Assembly (NCBI GenBank): GCA_910584965.1
Contig: CAJUDZ010000017.1
Location: forward strand, 1-64,000
Source of the DNA: an uncultured Lachnospiraceae bacterium
GTDB taxonomy: Bacteria > Bacillota > Clostridia > Lachnospirales > Lachnospiraceae
Direction of reading: 5' to 3'
DNA: 64,000 bases
Part shown: one piece after another, positions 54,779 to 62,304 of the stretch
Position numbering within the stretch: the stretch's first letter is position 1
Layout of the letters: the number at the start of each line of letters is the position of its first letter
Program-made: the position numbers and the translations under genes
Notes under the pieces: generated by a model
Database searches by the model: none
What the model was told of the DNA's origin: nothing
Seen by the model: only the letters and a program-made list of their open reading frames with translations

Positions 54779-55612
54779 TTACTGCTTTTTCTTATAAGAA
54801 TGTTCCAGACTCTGAATCAGCTTATACAGAATCATGGCGATAGCGCACAGAATAATGATCGAAGTAATCAGCATATTGAGCTGAAATACCTGGGAACCGT
54901 AAATAATCAGATACCCGAGGCCGCGTCTGGCCGCCAGAAATTCTCCAATGATAACGCCCACAAGGCATAATCCGATATTGACTTTCATATTGCTTAGAAT
55001 CAAAGGAACGGAACTGGGGAGAATGACTTTGAACAGGGCGTCTTTTCTTGTGCCGCCGAGCGTCAGGATCAGCTTTAACAGTTCTTCGTCGACATGACAG
55101 AAGCCGGTATAGAGACTGATGATGGAACCAAAAACGGCAACGGAGATACCGGCGACGATGATTGTTTTGGAACCCGTGCCGAGCCAGACGATCAGAAGGG
55201 GGGCAAGCGCCGATTTCGGAAGCGAATTCAGTACGACCAGATAAGGTTCCAGAATTTCGGACAGGCTGTTCTGATACCAGAGAAGCATTGCGGCCATAAG
55301 ACCGAAGGCGGTGACGAGCAGGAAACTGACGACCGTTTCCAAAAGCGTGATGCCGGTGTGCCGGAAAAAGGAAGCGTCCAAAATCATCTGATACAGGTAT
55401 TTAACAACCGCGCTCGGAGAACTGAAAAAGAAAATATCGATATAACCGGCCTGCGTAGCGGCCTCCCAGAGGGCAAGAAAGACCAGAAGAATCAGCAGCC
55501 GGAAGAAAGCGATTTTATGATGGTGTTTCCTGTGAGCCAGAATGTAGGCTTCCTGTGCGTTCGAAGGCCGGCCGCCTGGTTCAGCAGTTATTTTTTTTGT
55601 CGGAGAGATCAT
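54779..55612 (-). CDS. ABC transporter permease (SsuC/TauC type)
   Basis: A 277-residue BPD_transp_1 permease with about six TM helices. The ATPase-docking loop is LGGTRKDALFKVILPSSVPLI (written in part), GEFLAARRGLGYLI matches the nitrate/sulfonate/taurine group. It overlaps the ATPase gene by 32 bp. No substrate-binding protein gene is present, and the ATPase is truncated, so the transporter is probably not working. Substrate unknown (sulfonate-, pyrimidine- or thiamin-precursor-like in related systems). Confidence 0.85.
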   Translation of the reverse strand: MISPTKKITAEPGGRPSNAQEAYILAHRKHHHKIAFFRLLILLVFLALWEAATQAGYIDIFFFSSPSAVVKYLYQMILDASFFRHTGITLLETVVSFLLVTAFGLMAAMLLWYQNSLSEILEPYLVVLNSLPKSALAPLLIVWLGTGSKTIIVAGISVAVFGSIISLYTGFCHVDEELLKLILTLGGTRKDALFKVILPSSVPLILSNMKVNIGLCLVGVIIGEFLAARRGLGYLIIYGSQVFQLNMLITSIIILCAIAMILYKLIQSLEHSYKKKQ

Positions 55613-56222
55613 CGGAAAGCTCCTTCCATAAGAAATTAAAATAAGTCTGATAGACTTCCGTATTGCGTATGGACAGCGGCGATGTGCGCTCTATATCGTA
55701 ATGAACGGGCAGTTCACATTTTATCGTTGCGGGTCTTTTGGACAAGACGAGAACTCTGTCGGCGAGCGTAATCGCTTCCGACAGGTCATGCGTAATCAGA
55801 ATTGCCGTTTTTCCTGTGTTTCTGATAATGTTGCCAATGTCTGCGGAGACGGTCATACGGGTTTGGAAATCCAGGGCGCTGAACGGTTCATCCAAAAGCA
55901 GCAGGTCGGGCCGGATGGCCATCGTACGGATGAGCGCGGCGCGCTGACGCATTCCGCCGGACAGTTCGGAAGGTTTTTTATCTTTGAAAGAATATAATCC
56001 GTAGTCTTTTAAAAGCTGAAGAACATACTGCGTGTTTTCTTCGTTTAGCGATTTTTTCAATTCCAGTCCAAGAATGACATTCTGGTAAATCGTCCGCCAT
56101 TCAAACAGATGGTCGCGCTGAAGCATATAACCGATGGTGGATGCCCGGCTGAAAGAAAGAACGCCGCTTTCGGGCTTCAGCAGTCCCGCGATAATCGATA
56201 ACAGTGTAGATTTACCGATGGC
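55581..56222 (-). pseudogene. ABC transporter ATP-binding protein, 5'-truncated
   Basis: Everything after the Walker A Gly-rich loop is present: IGKSTLLSIIAGLL, the Q-loop (GYMLQRDHLFEW), signature LSGGMRQRAALIRTMAIRPD, Walker B LLLLDEPFSALD and the H-loop ITHD. The first ~35-40 residues, including the GxSG part of Walker A, are missing; the frame continues upstream into an unrelated peptide (CVHAFKNPYMDNQLPMKSF) from DNA that belongs to the neighbouring region. The break lies near 56219-56224. With no P-loop start, ATP binding should fail. An ABC order of binding protein-ATPase-permease would place the lost genes to the right. Confidence 0.8.
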
Positions 56223-56279
56223 GGTACAATGGAAACTTTTCATGGGAAGCTGATTATCCATGTAAGGGTTTTTAAAGGC

Positions 56280-56735
56280 ATGGACGCATTTGATCATCTG
56301 GACGGAAACAGGATATGTGACCGCCTGCGGTATGCGCTTTTAGAAAAAGGAATTTCCTGTCAGAGAGCGGCAAAGGAACTGGGGGTAAGCAGAGATTTGG
56401 TGCTCGATTACAGCAGTCCCGATCATCCGGAGGATTCCATGCAGGTACAGACCCTGATAAAATTTGCGGAATATCTGGGAAAGGACAGGCACTATTTCTG
56501 CAATGAATACCATAAGTTTCTGGATACGGTCGTTGCGGGAGATTTTCTGCGGGAATTAAGGGCGAAATATAAGATGACTCAGAAACAGTTCGCTCATTTT
56601 CTGGATATTACGCTGGCAAGTTATAAAAAATATGAAGAGGGCAGATGCCGGATGCCTTTTGAGGTGTTTGAAAAATTAAAGGATATCATCAAAGACGAAG
56701 AGGGCGGGGCGGTGCAGAACAATTCGGTATTATGA
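56280..56735 (+). CDS. Double helix-turn-helix regulator (XRE-like)
   Basis: A 151-residue protein with two HTH segments: residues ~12-35 (LLEKGISCQRAAKELGVSRD) and ~90-140 (LRAKYKMTQKQFAHFLDITL, then SYKKYEEGRCRMP, typical of XRE). ATG at 56280 with TAAGGG 11 nt upstream; a longer frame would start in the truncated ATPase junction. It is the first intact gene of the accessory region. Its own promoter may have been lost at the junction, as none is visible. Confidence 0.65.
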   Translation: MDAFDHLDGNRICDRLRYALLEKGISCQRAAKELGVSRDLVLDYSSPDHPEDSMQVQTLIKFAEYLGKDRHYFCNEYHKFLDTVVAGDFLRELRAKYKMTQKQFAHFLDITLASYKKYEEGRCRMPFEVFEKLKDIIKDEEGGAVQNNSVL

Positions 56736-56757
56736 AAATAGTTCACAGGATACGGCC

Positions 56758-56786
56758 TTGCAATCGTCAGGGGTTAATAGTATACT
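56758..56786 (+). promoter_or_regulatory. Promoter for the first Rpn-family gene
   Basis: TTGCAA (56758-56763), 17-bp spacer, TATACT (56781-56786), 46 bp before the start codon. Confidence 0.7.
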
Positions 56787-56832
56787 AATACTAAAGAAAG
56801 GTTCGATTAAATCATCGAAAAGGAAACGTAAA

Positions 56833-57873
56833 ATGGCACAAAAGAAACAAGATTTGAAACCGGACACCGTATTAAAGAACTACTGGCGCAACAATGACCG
56901 GTTTGCGGATTTTTTCAATGCGGTACTTTTTGAAGGAAAGCAGGTCATCAGACCGGAGGAATTGGAAGATGAAGATACGGAAGAATCTTCCGTACTGGAG
57001 CACGGAGATTTTGCCAAAAGCATTCAGGCATCCAGAGACAATATAAAGATACGGAAGAAATCTACGGCATATGGAATTGAACTGGTCATGTTCGGGATGG
57101 AGTCACAGGAACATATCCATTATGCCATGCCGATGCGGGTCATGGGATATGACTATGGCGCTTATAAGAAACAATACGACAGTAACGCTGGAAAATGCAA
57201 ATCCCTGAAAGGATTGGATGAAGACGAATATCTGTCAGGGATGAGAAAGACGGATAAATTTACACCGGTCATTACGGCAGTCGTCTATTACGGCGAAAAA
57301 CCGTGGGACGGCGCAGTGACTCTGCATGGAATGCTGAATATTCCGGAAGAGGTAAAGCAGTATGTCAATGATTACAGGATGATGCTCATAGAAGCAAGGC
57401 AGAACAACCTTATGCTGTGCCATGCGGACAATGTAGATTTCTTTAATCTGCTTGAAATTATTTTAGACCGGAGCATACCGGGGAAGGAAGCGAAAGAAAG
57501 AGCCATACAATACAGCGAGGAACACCGGACAGGTAAAACGGTGATCATGACCGTGGCGGGAGCGACTAACAGTAAAATTGATTATAATGCTTTTGAAAAA
57601 GGAGATGGCAGAATGTGTACTTTATTTGATGAGATCGCAAGAGAAAGTGAAACAAAGGGCATGGAAAAGGGCATGGAAAAAGGCATGGAAAAGGGCATGG
57701 AAAAGGGTATGGAAAGAGGGAAAGCAGAAGGGAAAGCGGAAGGGATTATCGAAACCGGAATTGATTTTGGCCTTTCCGATAAAGATATTCTGGACAGATT
57801 GCAGGAAAAGCTGAATATATCGATGCAGACGGCGCAGGAATATCTTTTAAGATTTAGAAAGCAGAGTGTATAA
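56833..57873 (+). CDS. Rpn-family PD-(D/E)XK nuclease / putative transposase, copy 1
   Basis: A 346-residue protein of the Rpn (recombination-promoting nuclease, PDDEXK) type: N-terminal NYWRNNDRFADFFNAVLFEG, a nuclease-like core with YGIELVMFGMESQEHIHYAM (the E-x(n)-Q/H pattern), and a C-terminal tail of KGMEKGME repeats followed by IETGIDFGLSDKDILDRLQE. The tail helix motif GLSD-x-[DE]-IL-x-[RK]-LQEK is shared with the gene at 60684. ATG 56833 follows AAAGGAAACG. Own promoter and terminator, so monocistronic. Rpn proteins promote RecA-independent recombination in E. coli; activity here is unproven. Confidence 0.75.
   Translation: MAQKKQDLKPDTVLKNYWRNNDRFADFFNAVLFEGKQVIRPEELEDEDTEESSVLEHGDFAKSIQASRDNIKIRKKSTAYGIELVMFGMESQEHIHYAMPMRVMGYDYGAYKKQYDSNAGKCKSLKGLDEDEYLSGMRKTDKFTPVITAVVYYGEKPWDGAVTLHGMLNIPEEVKQYVNDYRMMLIEARQNNLMLCHADNVDFFNLLEIILDRSIPGKEAKERAIQYSEEHRTGKTVIMTVAGATNSKIDYNAFEKGDGRMCTLFDEIARESETKGMEKGMEKGMEKGMEKGMERGKAEGKAEGIIETGIDFGLSDKDILDRLQEKLNISMQTAQEYLLRFRKQSV
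57655..57720 (+). repeat. 12-bp tandem repeats coding KGME
   Basis: Five and a half units of AAGGGCATGGAA (with AAAGGC and AAGGGT variants) in frame near the 3' end of the Rpn gene. The same unit recurs two to three times at 61354-61385 in the second Rpn gene. Confidence 0.9.
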
Positions 57874-57909
57874 TATGGAACTGGAACTTTGGCAGACGAG
57901 TTCGCGGCA

Positions 57910-57955
57910 AGAGTGCATTTGACCGGAGAATATAACCGGCCATGCGCTCTTTTTG
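57910..57955 (+). terminator. Terminator of the first Rpn gene
   Basis: AGAGTGCAT / ATGCGCTCT arms (57910-57918, 57942-57950, one wobble) with an inner CCGG/CCGG pair and T5. Confidence 0.85.
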
Positions 57956-57989
57956 CATAATACGAGAAAAAATGATAGGAGGAAAGATA

Positions 57990-58274
57990 ATGGAAAAAAC
58001 AATATTTGATGTGATGGCAGGTTATTCCATTAACGAAGGAATGGACAGCCTTTTACTGCAAAATGAGAAATACATAAAAATACAGGATAAAATAGAAACG
58101 CAGAAAGAGCGGTTCGACAGTCTTAATCTGACAAAAGAACAATGCCTTATTATAGACCGCCTGATTGCTGCTCATACGGAGAGCGGAGCTGTTTATGGGG
58201 AAATGGCATATAAACAGGGATTTCGGGACTGTGCGGCATTGCTGCTGGAGATGCAACTGCTAAAAGCCGCCTGA
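57990..58274 (+). CDS. Small accessory protein, 94 aa
   Basis: A 94-residue soluble helical protein (FDVMAGYSINEGMDSLLLQN, RFDSLNLTKEQCLIIDRLI, YGEMAYKQGFRDCAALLLEM). The AHTESGAVYGEMAYKQGFRD end resembles small proteins common in clostridial integrative elements (DUF6809-like), but I cannot assign a function. SD AGGAGG 7 nt from ATG 57990. Followed by a terminator. Confidence 0.65.
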   Translation: MEKTIFDVMAGYSINEGMDSLLLQNEKYIKIQDKIETQKERFDSLNLTKEQCLIIDRLIAAHTESGAVYGEMAYKQGFRDCAALLLEMQLLKAA

Positions 58275-58314
58275 TCTATAAAGAGTTCTTGCTTTTAATA
58301 TAATCAGAAACAAA

Positions 58315-58355
58315 CGGCAGAATCGTGAATTGGAGATGCGGTTCTGCCGTTGTTT
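58315..58355 (+). terminator. Terminator after the 94-aa gene
   Basis: CGGCAGAATCG / CGGTTCTGCCG arms (58315-58325, 58339-58349; one wobble) followed by TTGTTTT. It lies between convergent genes and has a GTTTG run on the other strand. Confidence 0.75.
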
Positions 58356-58374
58356 TCGTTTCACGGAAAACACG

Positions 58375-58560
58375 TTATTTCAAACAGCTCTGTGACCGGA
58401 TATAATCCTGAACGGCTTCTTTTGGAATCTTCCATATCCGGCCAATCCGGAACCCTTTGATAAGTCCCTTGTTCAGCAGTTCGTAAGTACGGTTTCTGCC
58501 GATGAAAAGAACTTCCGCTACATCGGAAACGCTCATAATGTCTTCATATTGATTGAACAT
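58375..58560 (-). CDS. Excisionase-like helix-turn-helix protein
   Basis: A 61-residue HTH_17/MerR-type DNA-binding protein: MSVSDVAEVLFIGRNRTYEL, then LLNKGLIKGFRIGRIWKIPK and VQDYI, the standard excisionase/Xis layout. SD AAGGAG 9 nt before the ATG. Tn916- and phage-type excisionases are encoded beside an integrase, but no integrase gene is in the window, so this one may be an orphan from a decayed integrative element. Confidence 0.8.
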   Translation of the reverse strand: MFNQYEDIMSVSDVAEVLFIGRNRTYELLNKGLIKGFRIGRIWKIPKEAVQDYIRSQSCLK

Positions 58561-58593
58561 GATCTTTCACTCCTTCGTTTGATTTATTAAAAT

Positions 58594-58622
58594 GTTATAA
58601 TTCCCCCAACTTTTTATTACAA
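58594..58622 (-). promoter_or_regulatory. Promoter of the excisionase-like gene
   Basis: Minus strand TTGTAA (58617-58622), 17-bp spacer, TATAAC (58594-58599), 34 bp before the start codon. Confidence 0.6.
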
Positions 58623-58671
58623 ACATAAAAAGTAAAAGCTTGTGAGGGCGGACAGGAGGAAGAAAGGGCAA

Positions 58672-59049
58672 ATGAAGGTATTTTTGAGCATAGACAATAT
58701 CGGGCTGGCAGAAAAGCCGCAGGAAAATCAGATCGTAAAAGCAAAAAAGCGGGCAGTGGGGGGATGGCAGGAAATAGAGATAAAAGAAGCGGCTGACCTG
58801 ATAGGGAATAAAGGCCATGCCGCTGTTCCGGGACATATGGCGGGAGGATTAAAAGCCGAAAACTGCAGGGCGATGCAGGTATTCATGCTGGACTTTGATG
58901 ATGGAATCAGCTTTATGGATATAAGGAGCAGGTGTGAAGAAACAGGCATTCCAATTTCTTTTGCATATCACACATACAGTTCCGATGAGAACAGGGAAAG
59001 ATTCAGGGTGGTATTTGTCCATGAATTTCTGATAGAGCATATGATGTGA
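58672..59049 (+). pseudogene. N-terminal fragment of a replication/primase-like element protein
   Basis: A 125-residue frame that starts normally (SD GGAGGAAGAAAGGG) and has the conserved N-terminal look of plasmid or ICE replication proteins: PGHMAGGLKAENC, MQVFMLDFDDGISF, ISFAYHTYSSDENRERFRVV, where a phage/plasmid primase would read on through further motifs. It stops at FVHEFLIEHMM where homology should continue, so the 3' part has been replaced at about 59030-59045. Family naming is tentative. Confidence 0.55.
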
Positions 59050-59648
59050 AAATTTATCTGGACAGCATCTATCAGTTATATGCTATTGACCATCCGGAAA
59101 AAGGACTGTACATAGATATGAACACATCCAATGATACTCTGGAAGGGCATATTGGGCCAGTCAGGGCAGCGGAAGCTGAAAATGTACATTCTGTACAAAT
59201 GGAATTCGCAGGCGCATCTGTTACAAAACAGGAGTCTGTGGAAGAATCGTCTTATGCGGAAGAGCCGCCGATGGAAGAAAATCAGGATTCAGAGCAAAAT
59301 CAAAATTTTGTTGCAGAGCCATTGACCTATGGAACCTATTCCCTTGACGATGGAACAGGCACGACCGGTACCGCGGAAATCGGGTTTTATACGGATGGAG
59401 ACTGCAGCGATTACATTCGTATAGAATGTTGGCGAAATGAAAGTGAAATTGTGTATTTTCAGGGAATATTGGAAAAAAACGGTGAGAATTACTGCGCATA
59501 CTGTGAAGAAATCAGTACCGGTATCTTTGTGACCTTCGCAGACGGCGGATTCTATGTAGAGGTAACAGCGTCCGACTTCCCCGACATAGAGTATATGGAA
59601 GGATTTTACGTCCTTACGGAAGCCCTCAATCTGAATGGGGTCGCTTGA
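59046..59648 (+). CDS. C-terminal fragment of an unknown, possibly envelope, protein
   Basis: A 200-residue frame opening at GTG 59046 within the stop of the preceding gene. Its first residues (AYDVKIYLDSIYQLYAIDH in the extended frame) read like the middle of a protein, not a start. The rest is an acidic linker and a beta-rich domain (GTYSLDDGTGTTGTAEIGFY, RIECWRNESEIVYFQGILE). No SD is visible, so it is probably a displaced 3' part joined to the primase-like fragment. Product unknown. Confidence 0.45.
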   Translation: MKIYLDSIYQLYAIDHPEKGLYIDMNTSNDTLEGHIGPVRAAEAENVHSVQMEFAGASVTKQESVEESSYAEEPPMEENQDSEQNQNFVAEPLTYGTYSLDDGTGTTGTAEIGFYTDGDCSDYIRIECWRNESEIVYFQGILEKNGENYCAYCEEISTGIFVTFADGGFYVEVTASDFPDIEYMEGFYVLTEALNLNGVA

Positions 59649-59681
59649 AAAAATAACCTGCAAATAAAAGGAGAAAAAGAT

Positions 59682-60554
59682 ATGTTTTGTAAGAATTGTG
59701 GAAAAGAACTGGGAGAGGATGTTTTGTTCTGCCCTGTTTGTGGAACGAAACAGGCAGAGGTTTCGGTGGAAATGACTGAGGAACAGGAGGAAGTTTTTCA
59801 TTCCGAAGCTTTTAATTCCGGCGAAAGCGGCCCGACAGCAGAAACCGCTGCGGAAAGAACCTCTGCGGAAAATCGGAAAACAGAAGAAAAAGTTCCCGGT
59901 GGAAATATTATTTCAAAGATATGGAACAGCCCGCTGTTTACGAAGATTGCAATCAAGTTCGGAAACATTCTGGAAATAATGGAAGGAATTATTTTTCTAA
60001 TCTTATGCCGGAATCTGTTTAAAGAGGGCGGTTTCTGGGGCATTGCTTTTGGTATTGTTTTTGCACTCGCCGGAATCGGGGGTTGTATCAGCGGCGCCAT
60101 GTCATTGCTTTCCCGCAGAAAGAAGGATGGCGCGGAGGAAAGTACGGAAGAGATGGACAACAAGGAACTGAATAAGAAAAAACGCAATCTCTGCATCGGT
60201 GTGGTGGTCATTGTCATTGCGCTGGCCGTTTTCAAAAATACCGGTGGTGGAACGTATGTTATGGTACAGGCTATTTCCTTTGATGATATGGGAACGGAGA
60301 CGATCGGAGAACTTGTGGATAAAAATATAAAAGGCCCCGAATGGTCGCAGGTAAAACTGGATAAAAATTCAAAATTAGTATCTGTGGAAGGATACTGCCC
60401 GTCTTATGGCGAAAGGGTCAGAGTTGAATTTTATTATGAAGAATTAAAAGACGGTTCTTATGAAGTGTCACTAAGCGGAATATCCCTGCCGGAAAGCAAT
60501 GAAGAACTTGACACATTCGATGCCTATATCATGTGGGCTTCCTTTTATCAGTAG
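59682..60554 (+). CDS. Zinc-ribbon membrane protein
   Basis: A 290-residue protein: N-terminal zinc ribbon (CKNCGKELGEDVLFCPVCG; Cys3, 6, 17, 20), an acidic linker (to about 75), three hydrophobic segments (about 98-115, 119-142, 172-190), and a C-terminal extracytoplasmic domain (FDDMGTETIGELVDKNIKG, SVEGYCPSYGERVRVEFYYE). Zinc-ribbon/TM/secreted-domain proteins are abundant in gut clostridia and their roles unknown. SD AAAGGAG 8 nt before ATG. Confidence 0.75.
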   Translation: MFCKNCGKELGEDVLFCPVCGTKQAEVSVEMTEEQEEVFHSEAFNSGESGPTAETAAERTSAENRKTEEKVPGGNIISKIWNSPLFTKIAIKFGNILEIMEGIIFLILCRNLFKEGGFWGIAFGIVFALAGIGGCISGAMSLLSRRKKDGAEESTEEMDNKELNKKKRNLCIGVVVIVIALAVFKNTGGGTYVMVQAISFDDMGTETIGELVDKNIKGPEWSQVKLDKNSKLVSVEGYCPSYGERVRVEFYYEELKDGSYEVSLSGISLPESNEELDTFDAYIMWASFYQ

Positions 60555-60599
60555 AGCGTTTGGATATTCTTTTATATGTTTTTTATGAAACAGGAAATA

Positions 60600-60628
60600 T
60601 TGTATTTTATCGGAAGACTTTGTATAAT
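60600..60628 (+). promoter_or_regulatory. Promoter of the second Rpn-family gene
   Basis: TTGTAT (60600-60605), 17-bp spacer, TATAAT (60623-60628). Confidence 0.65.
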
Positions 60629-60652
60629 ATAACTAAAGAAGAAGAGGAGGAA

Positions 60653-60679
60653 ATGTTGGGAATCGGGATTTTCAACTAA
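60653..60679 (+). other. Possible leader peptide upstream of Rpn copy 2
   Basis: ATG at 60653 opens MLGIGIFN and stops 4 nt before the Rpn start. The only strong SD in the leader (GAGGAGG, 60644-60650) lies before this mini-ORF and not before the Rpn gene, so the two could be coupled. The spacing of 2 nt is short, which weakens the case. Confidence 0.3.
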
Positions 60680-60683
60680 CAAG

Positions 60684-61529
60684 ATGGAAAAACAGAAAGA
60701 ATTTAGCACAATATGGGAAACCTTAGGGATAGCCAATGACTTTATGTTTGGCAAAGTCATGCAGGATGCAGAACTTTGTAAAGAATTACTGCAAAGAATC
60801 CTGCCGGATTTGGAAATAGACCATATCGAATATCCGGAAGCGCAAAAAGGTATCCGGCCGGATGTGGATGCCAAAAGCGTCAGGCTCGATGTCTATGTGC
60901 GGGATGGAAAAGGAACTGTTTATGACATTGAAATGCAGGTGAGTGATACAAAAGAACTGCCTAAGAGAAGCCGGTATTATCAGAGCATGATAGATTTGCA
61001 GATGATAGACAGAGGGGAATATTATAAGAATTTAAAACCAAGTTATATTATCTTTATATGCCCGTTTGATCTTTTTGATAAAGGAAGGCATATCTATACT
61101 TTTAGAAATATCTGTGAAGAAGATAACAGTCTTTCGCTGGAAGACGGAGCGGTAAAAATATTTCTGAATGCAGCCGGAAAACAAGATGATGTCAGCAGCG
61201 AGCTGAAGGCTTTTCTCGATTATGTGGCGGGAAAAGAGTCAGAGGATGATTTCGTACAGAAGCTGGCAGATGCGGTAAAACAGGCAAGAAAGAACCGGGA
61301 ATGGAGGCATGAATATATGACATTACTGATGCGCGATCAGGAGAACATAGAAAAAGGCATGGAAAAAGGCATGGAAAAAGGCATAAGAAAAGGAATATAT
61401 GGCGCAATATCCATGTGCCGGGATTTGGGATTATCTGATGCTGAAATTTTAGAAAAGCTACAGGAAAAATTCAGTTTGTCATACGAAGAAGCGGTGCAGT
61501 ATATGCTGGATTTTGATGCCGGTGCATGA
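60684..61529 (+). CDS. Rpn-family PD-(D/E)XK nuclease / putative transposase, copy 2
   Basis: A 281-residue protein: NDFMFGKVMQDAELCKELLQ and RLDVYVRDGKGTVYDIEMQ (the Asp and Glu-x-Gln of the PD-(D/E)XK core), RYYQSMIDLQMI, YIIFICPFDLF, and a tail EKGMEKGMEKG and GLSDAEILEKLQEKF. A complete member of the Rpn/PDDEXK_2 group; the core seems intact. It shares the repeat tail with copy 1 but little else, so they are paralogues and not a recent duplication. No SD precedes the ATG; see the mini-ORF upstream. Confidence 0.85.
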   Translation: MEKQKEFSTIWETLGIANDFMFGKVMQDAELCKELLQRILPDLEIDHIEYPEAQKGIRPDVDAKSVRLDVYVRDGKGTVYDIEMQVSDTKELPKRSRYYQSMIDLQMIDRGEYYKNLKPSYIIFICPFDLFDKGRHIYTFRNICEEDNSLSLEDGAVKIFLNAAGKQDDVSSELKAFLDYVAGKESEDDFVQKLADAVKQARKNREWRHEYMTLLMRDQENIEKGMEKGMEKGIRKGIYGAISMCRDLGLSDAEILEKLQEKFSLSYEEAVQYMLDFDAGA

Positions 61530-61548
61530 TAGGGTATGGGAACAATAG

Positions 61549-62010
61549 AATACAGAAAAGAGACAGGAAGCGTCCCACAAAAAGGCGCTTCTTTTCTTTT
61601 ACCTTGAGAAAGACGGGTATGAATTTCAGGATATGGAAGATTTTGTCCGGAAAATATTCAGCCGGGAAGCCGGTGAGGAAGAAGACAGCAAAGAACACAG
61701 CAAAGAACACAGGCCGGACGTTATGGAAGGCCGGATGTACATCCTGACCAACGCGGCCAAGACCTACGGTGCGGCGGGCATCCTGAATAAGAGACTGGTA
61801 CAGGAGTTTGCCGGGGGACAGGATTTCTTTATCCTGCCATCGTCAATCCATGAGACGATTTTTGTGCGTGCCCATGATCTGTCAGAAAAGGAAGCTTTCG
61901 ACAGCATGGTGGCGGAAGTGAACGAAGAACAGGTGGACGCAGAAGAGCGCCTTTCCGACCACTGCTATTACTATGATGGGCGGACAGGGGAGATCAGGAT
62001 GTGCGCCTGA
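61549..62010 (+). pseudogene. DUF5688 protein, 3' remnant
   Basis: From a stop at 61546 the frame runs NTEKRQEASHKKALLFFYLE to the DUF5688-type C-terminal domain: MYILTNAAKTYGAAGILNKR, FFILPSSIHETIFV, EVNEEQVDAEERLSDHCYYY. The N-terminal two thirds of the usual protein are missing and there is no SD at the first Met (61633). DUF5688 proteins are found in many copies in clostridial mobile elements. Confidence 0.6.
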
Positions 62011-62106
62011 TGAAGGAAGCCGTAAAATTGATATGGATGCAGGGCCGGGGCAAAAGTCTCCGGCTTTTGTTTTCCGGAATCCTGTCAGAAAGAGGGTGGT
62101 ATGTGA

Positions 62107-62187
62107 ATGGAGCAGGTCGTAAAGGCGGTGGTGATCGGCATCTTATCGGTGGTGATCGCGGTGCTGAATGAAGAGGATGGGGATTGA
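62107..62187 (+). CDS. 26-residue hydrophobic peptide
   Basis: MEQVVKAVVIGILSVVIAVL followed by NEEDGD: one TM helix of ~18 residues and an acidic tail, with a GAGGGTGG SD 7 nt upstream. Too short for most annotation pipelines. Layout and location behind a DUF5688 remnant recall type I toxin-like or regulatory membrane peptides of mobile DNA; no antisense RNA was identified. A 12-nt segment, GGTGGTGATCGG/C, occurs twice in it. Confidence 0.4.
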   Translation: MEQVVKAVVIGILSVVIAVLNEEDGD

Positions 62188-62304
62188 TTTTAAATCCCCT
62201 TCTTATGAGTTTATTGCTTTTATAGAGTGAAATGGATATACTATAATAATAGTAGAAACAGCAGACGTATAACAATTCCGGAGGAAGTAAAAGGGGACGG
62301 CGGT

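Noticed and set aside
56229..56297. Extended N-terminus of the HTH regulator and of the ATPase overlapping each other
   Set aside because: Both are read from the junction DNA, have no SD, and do not match their families.
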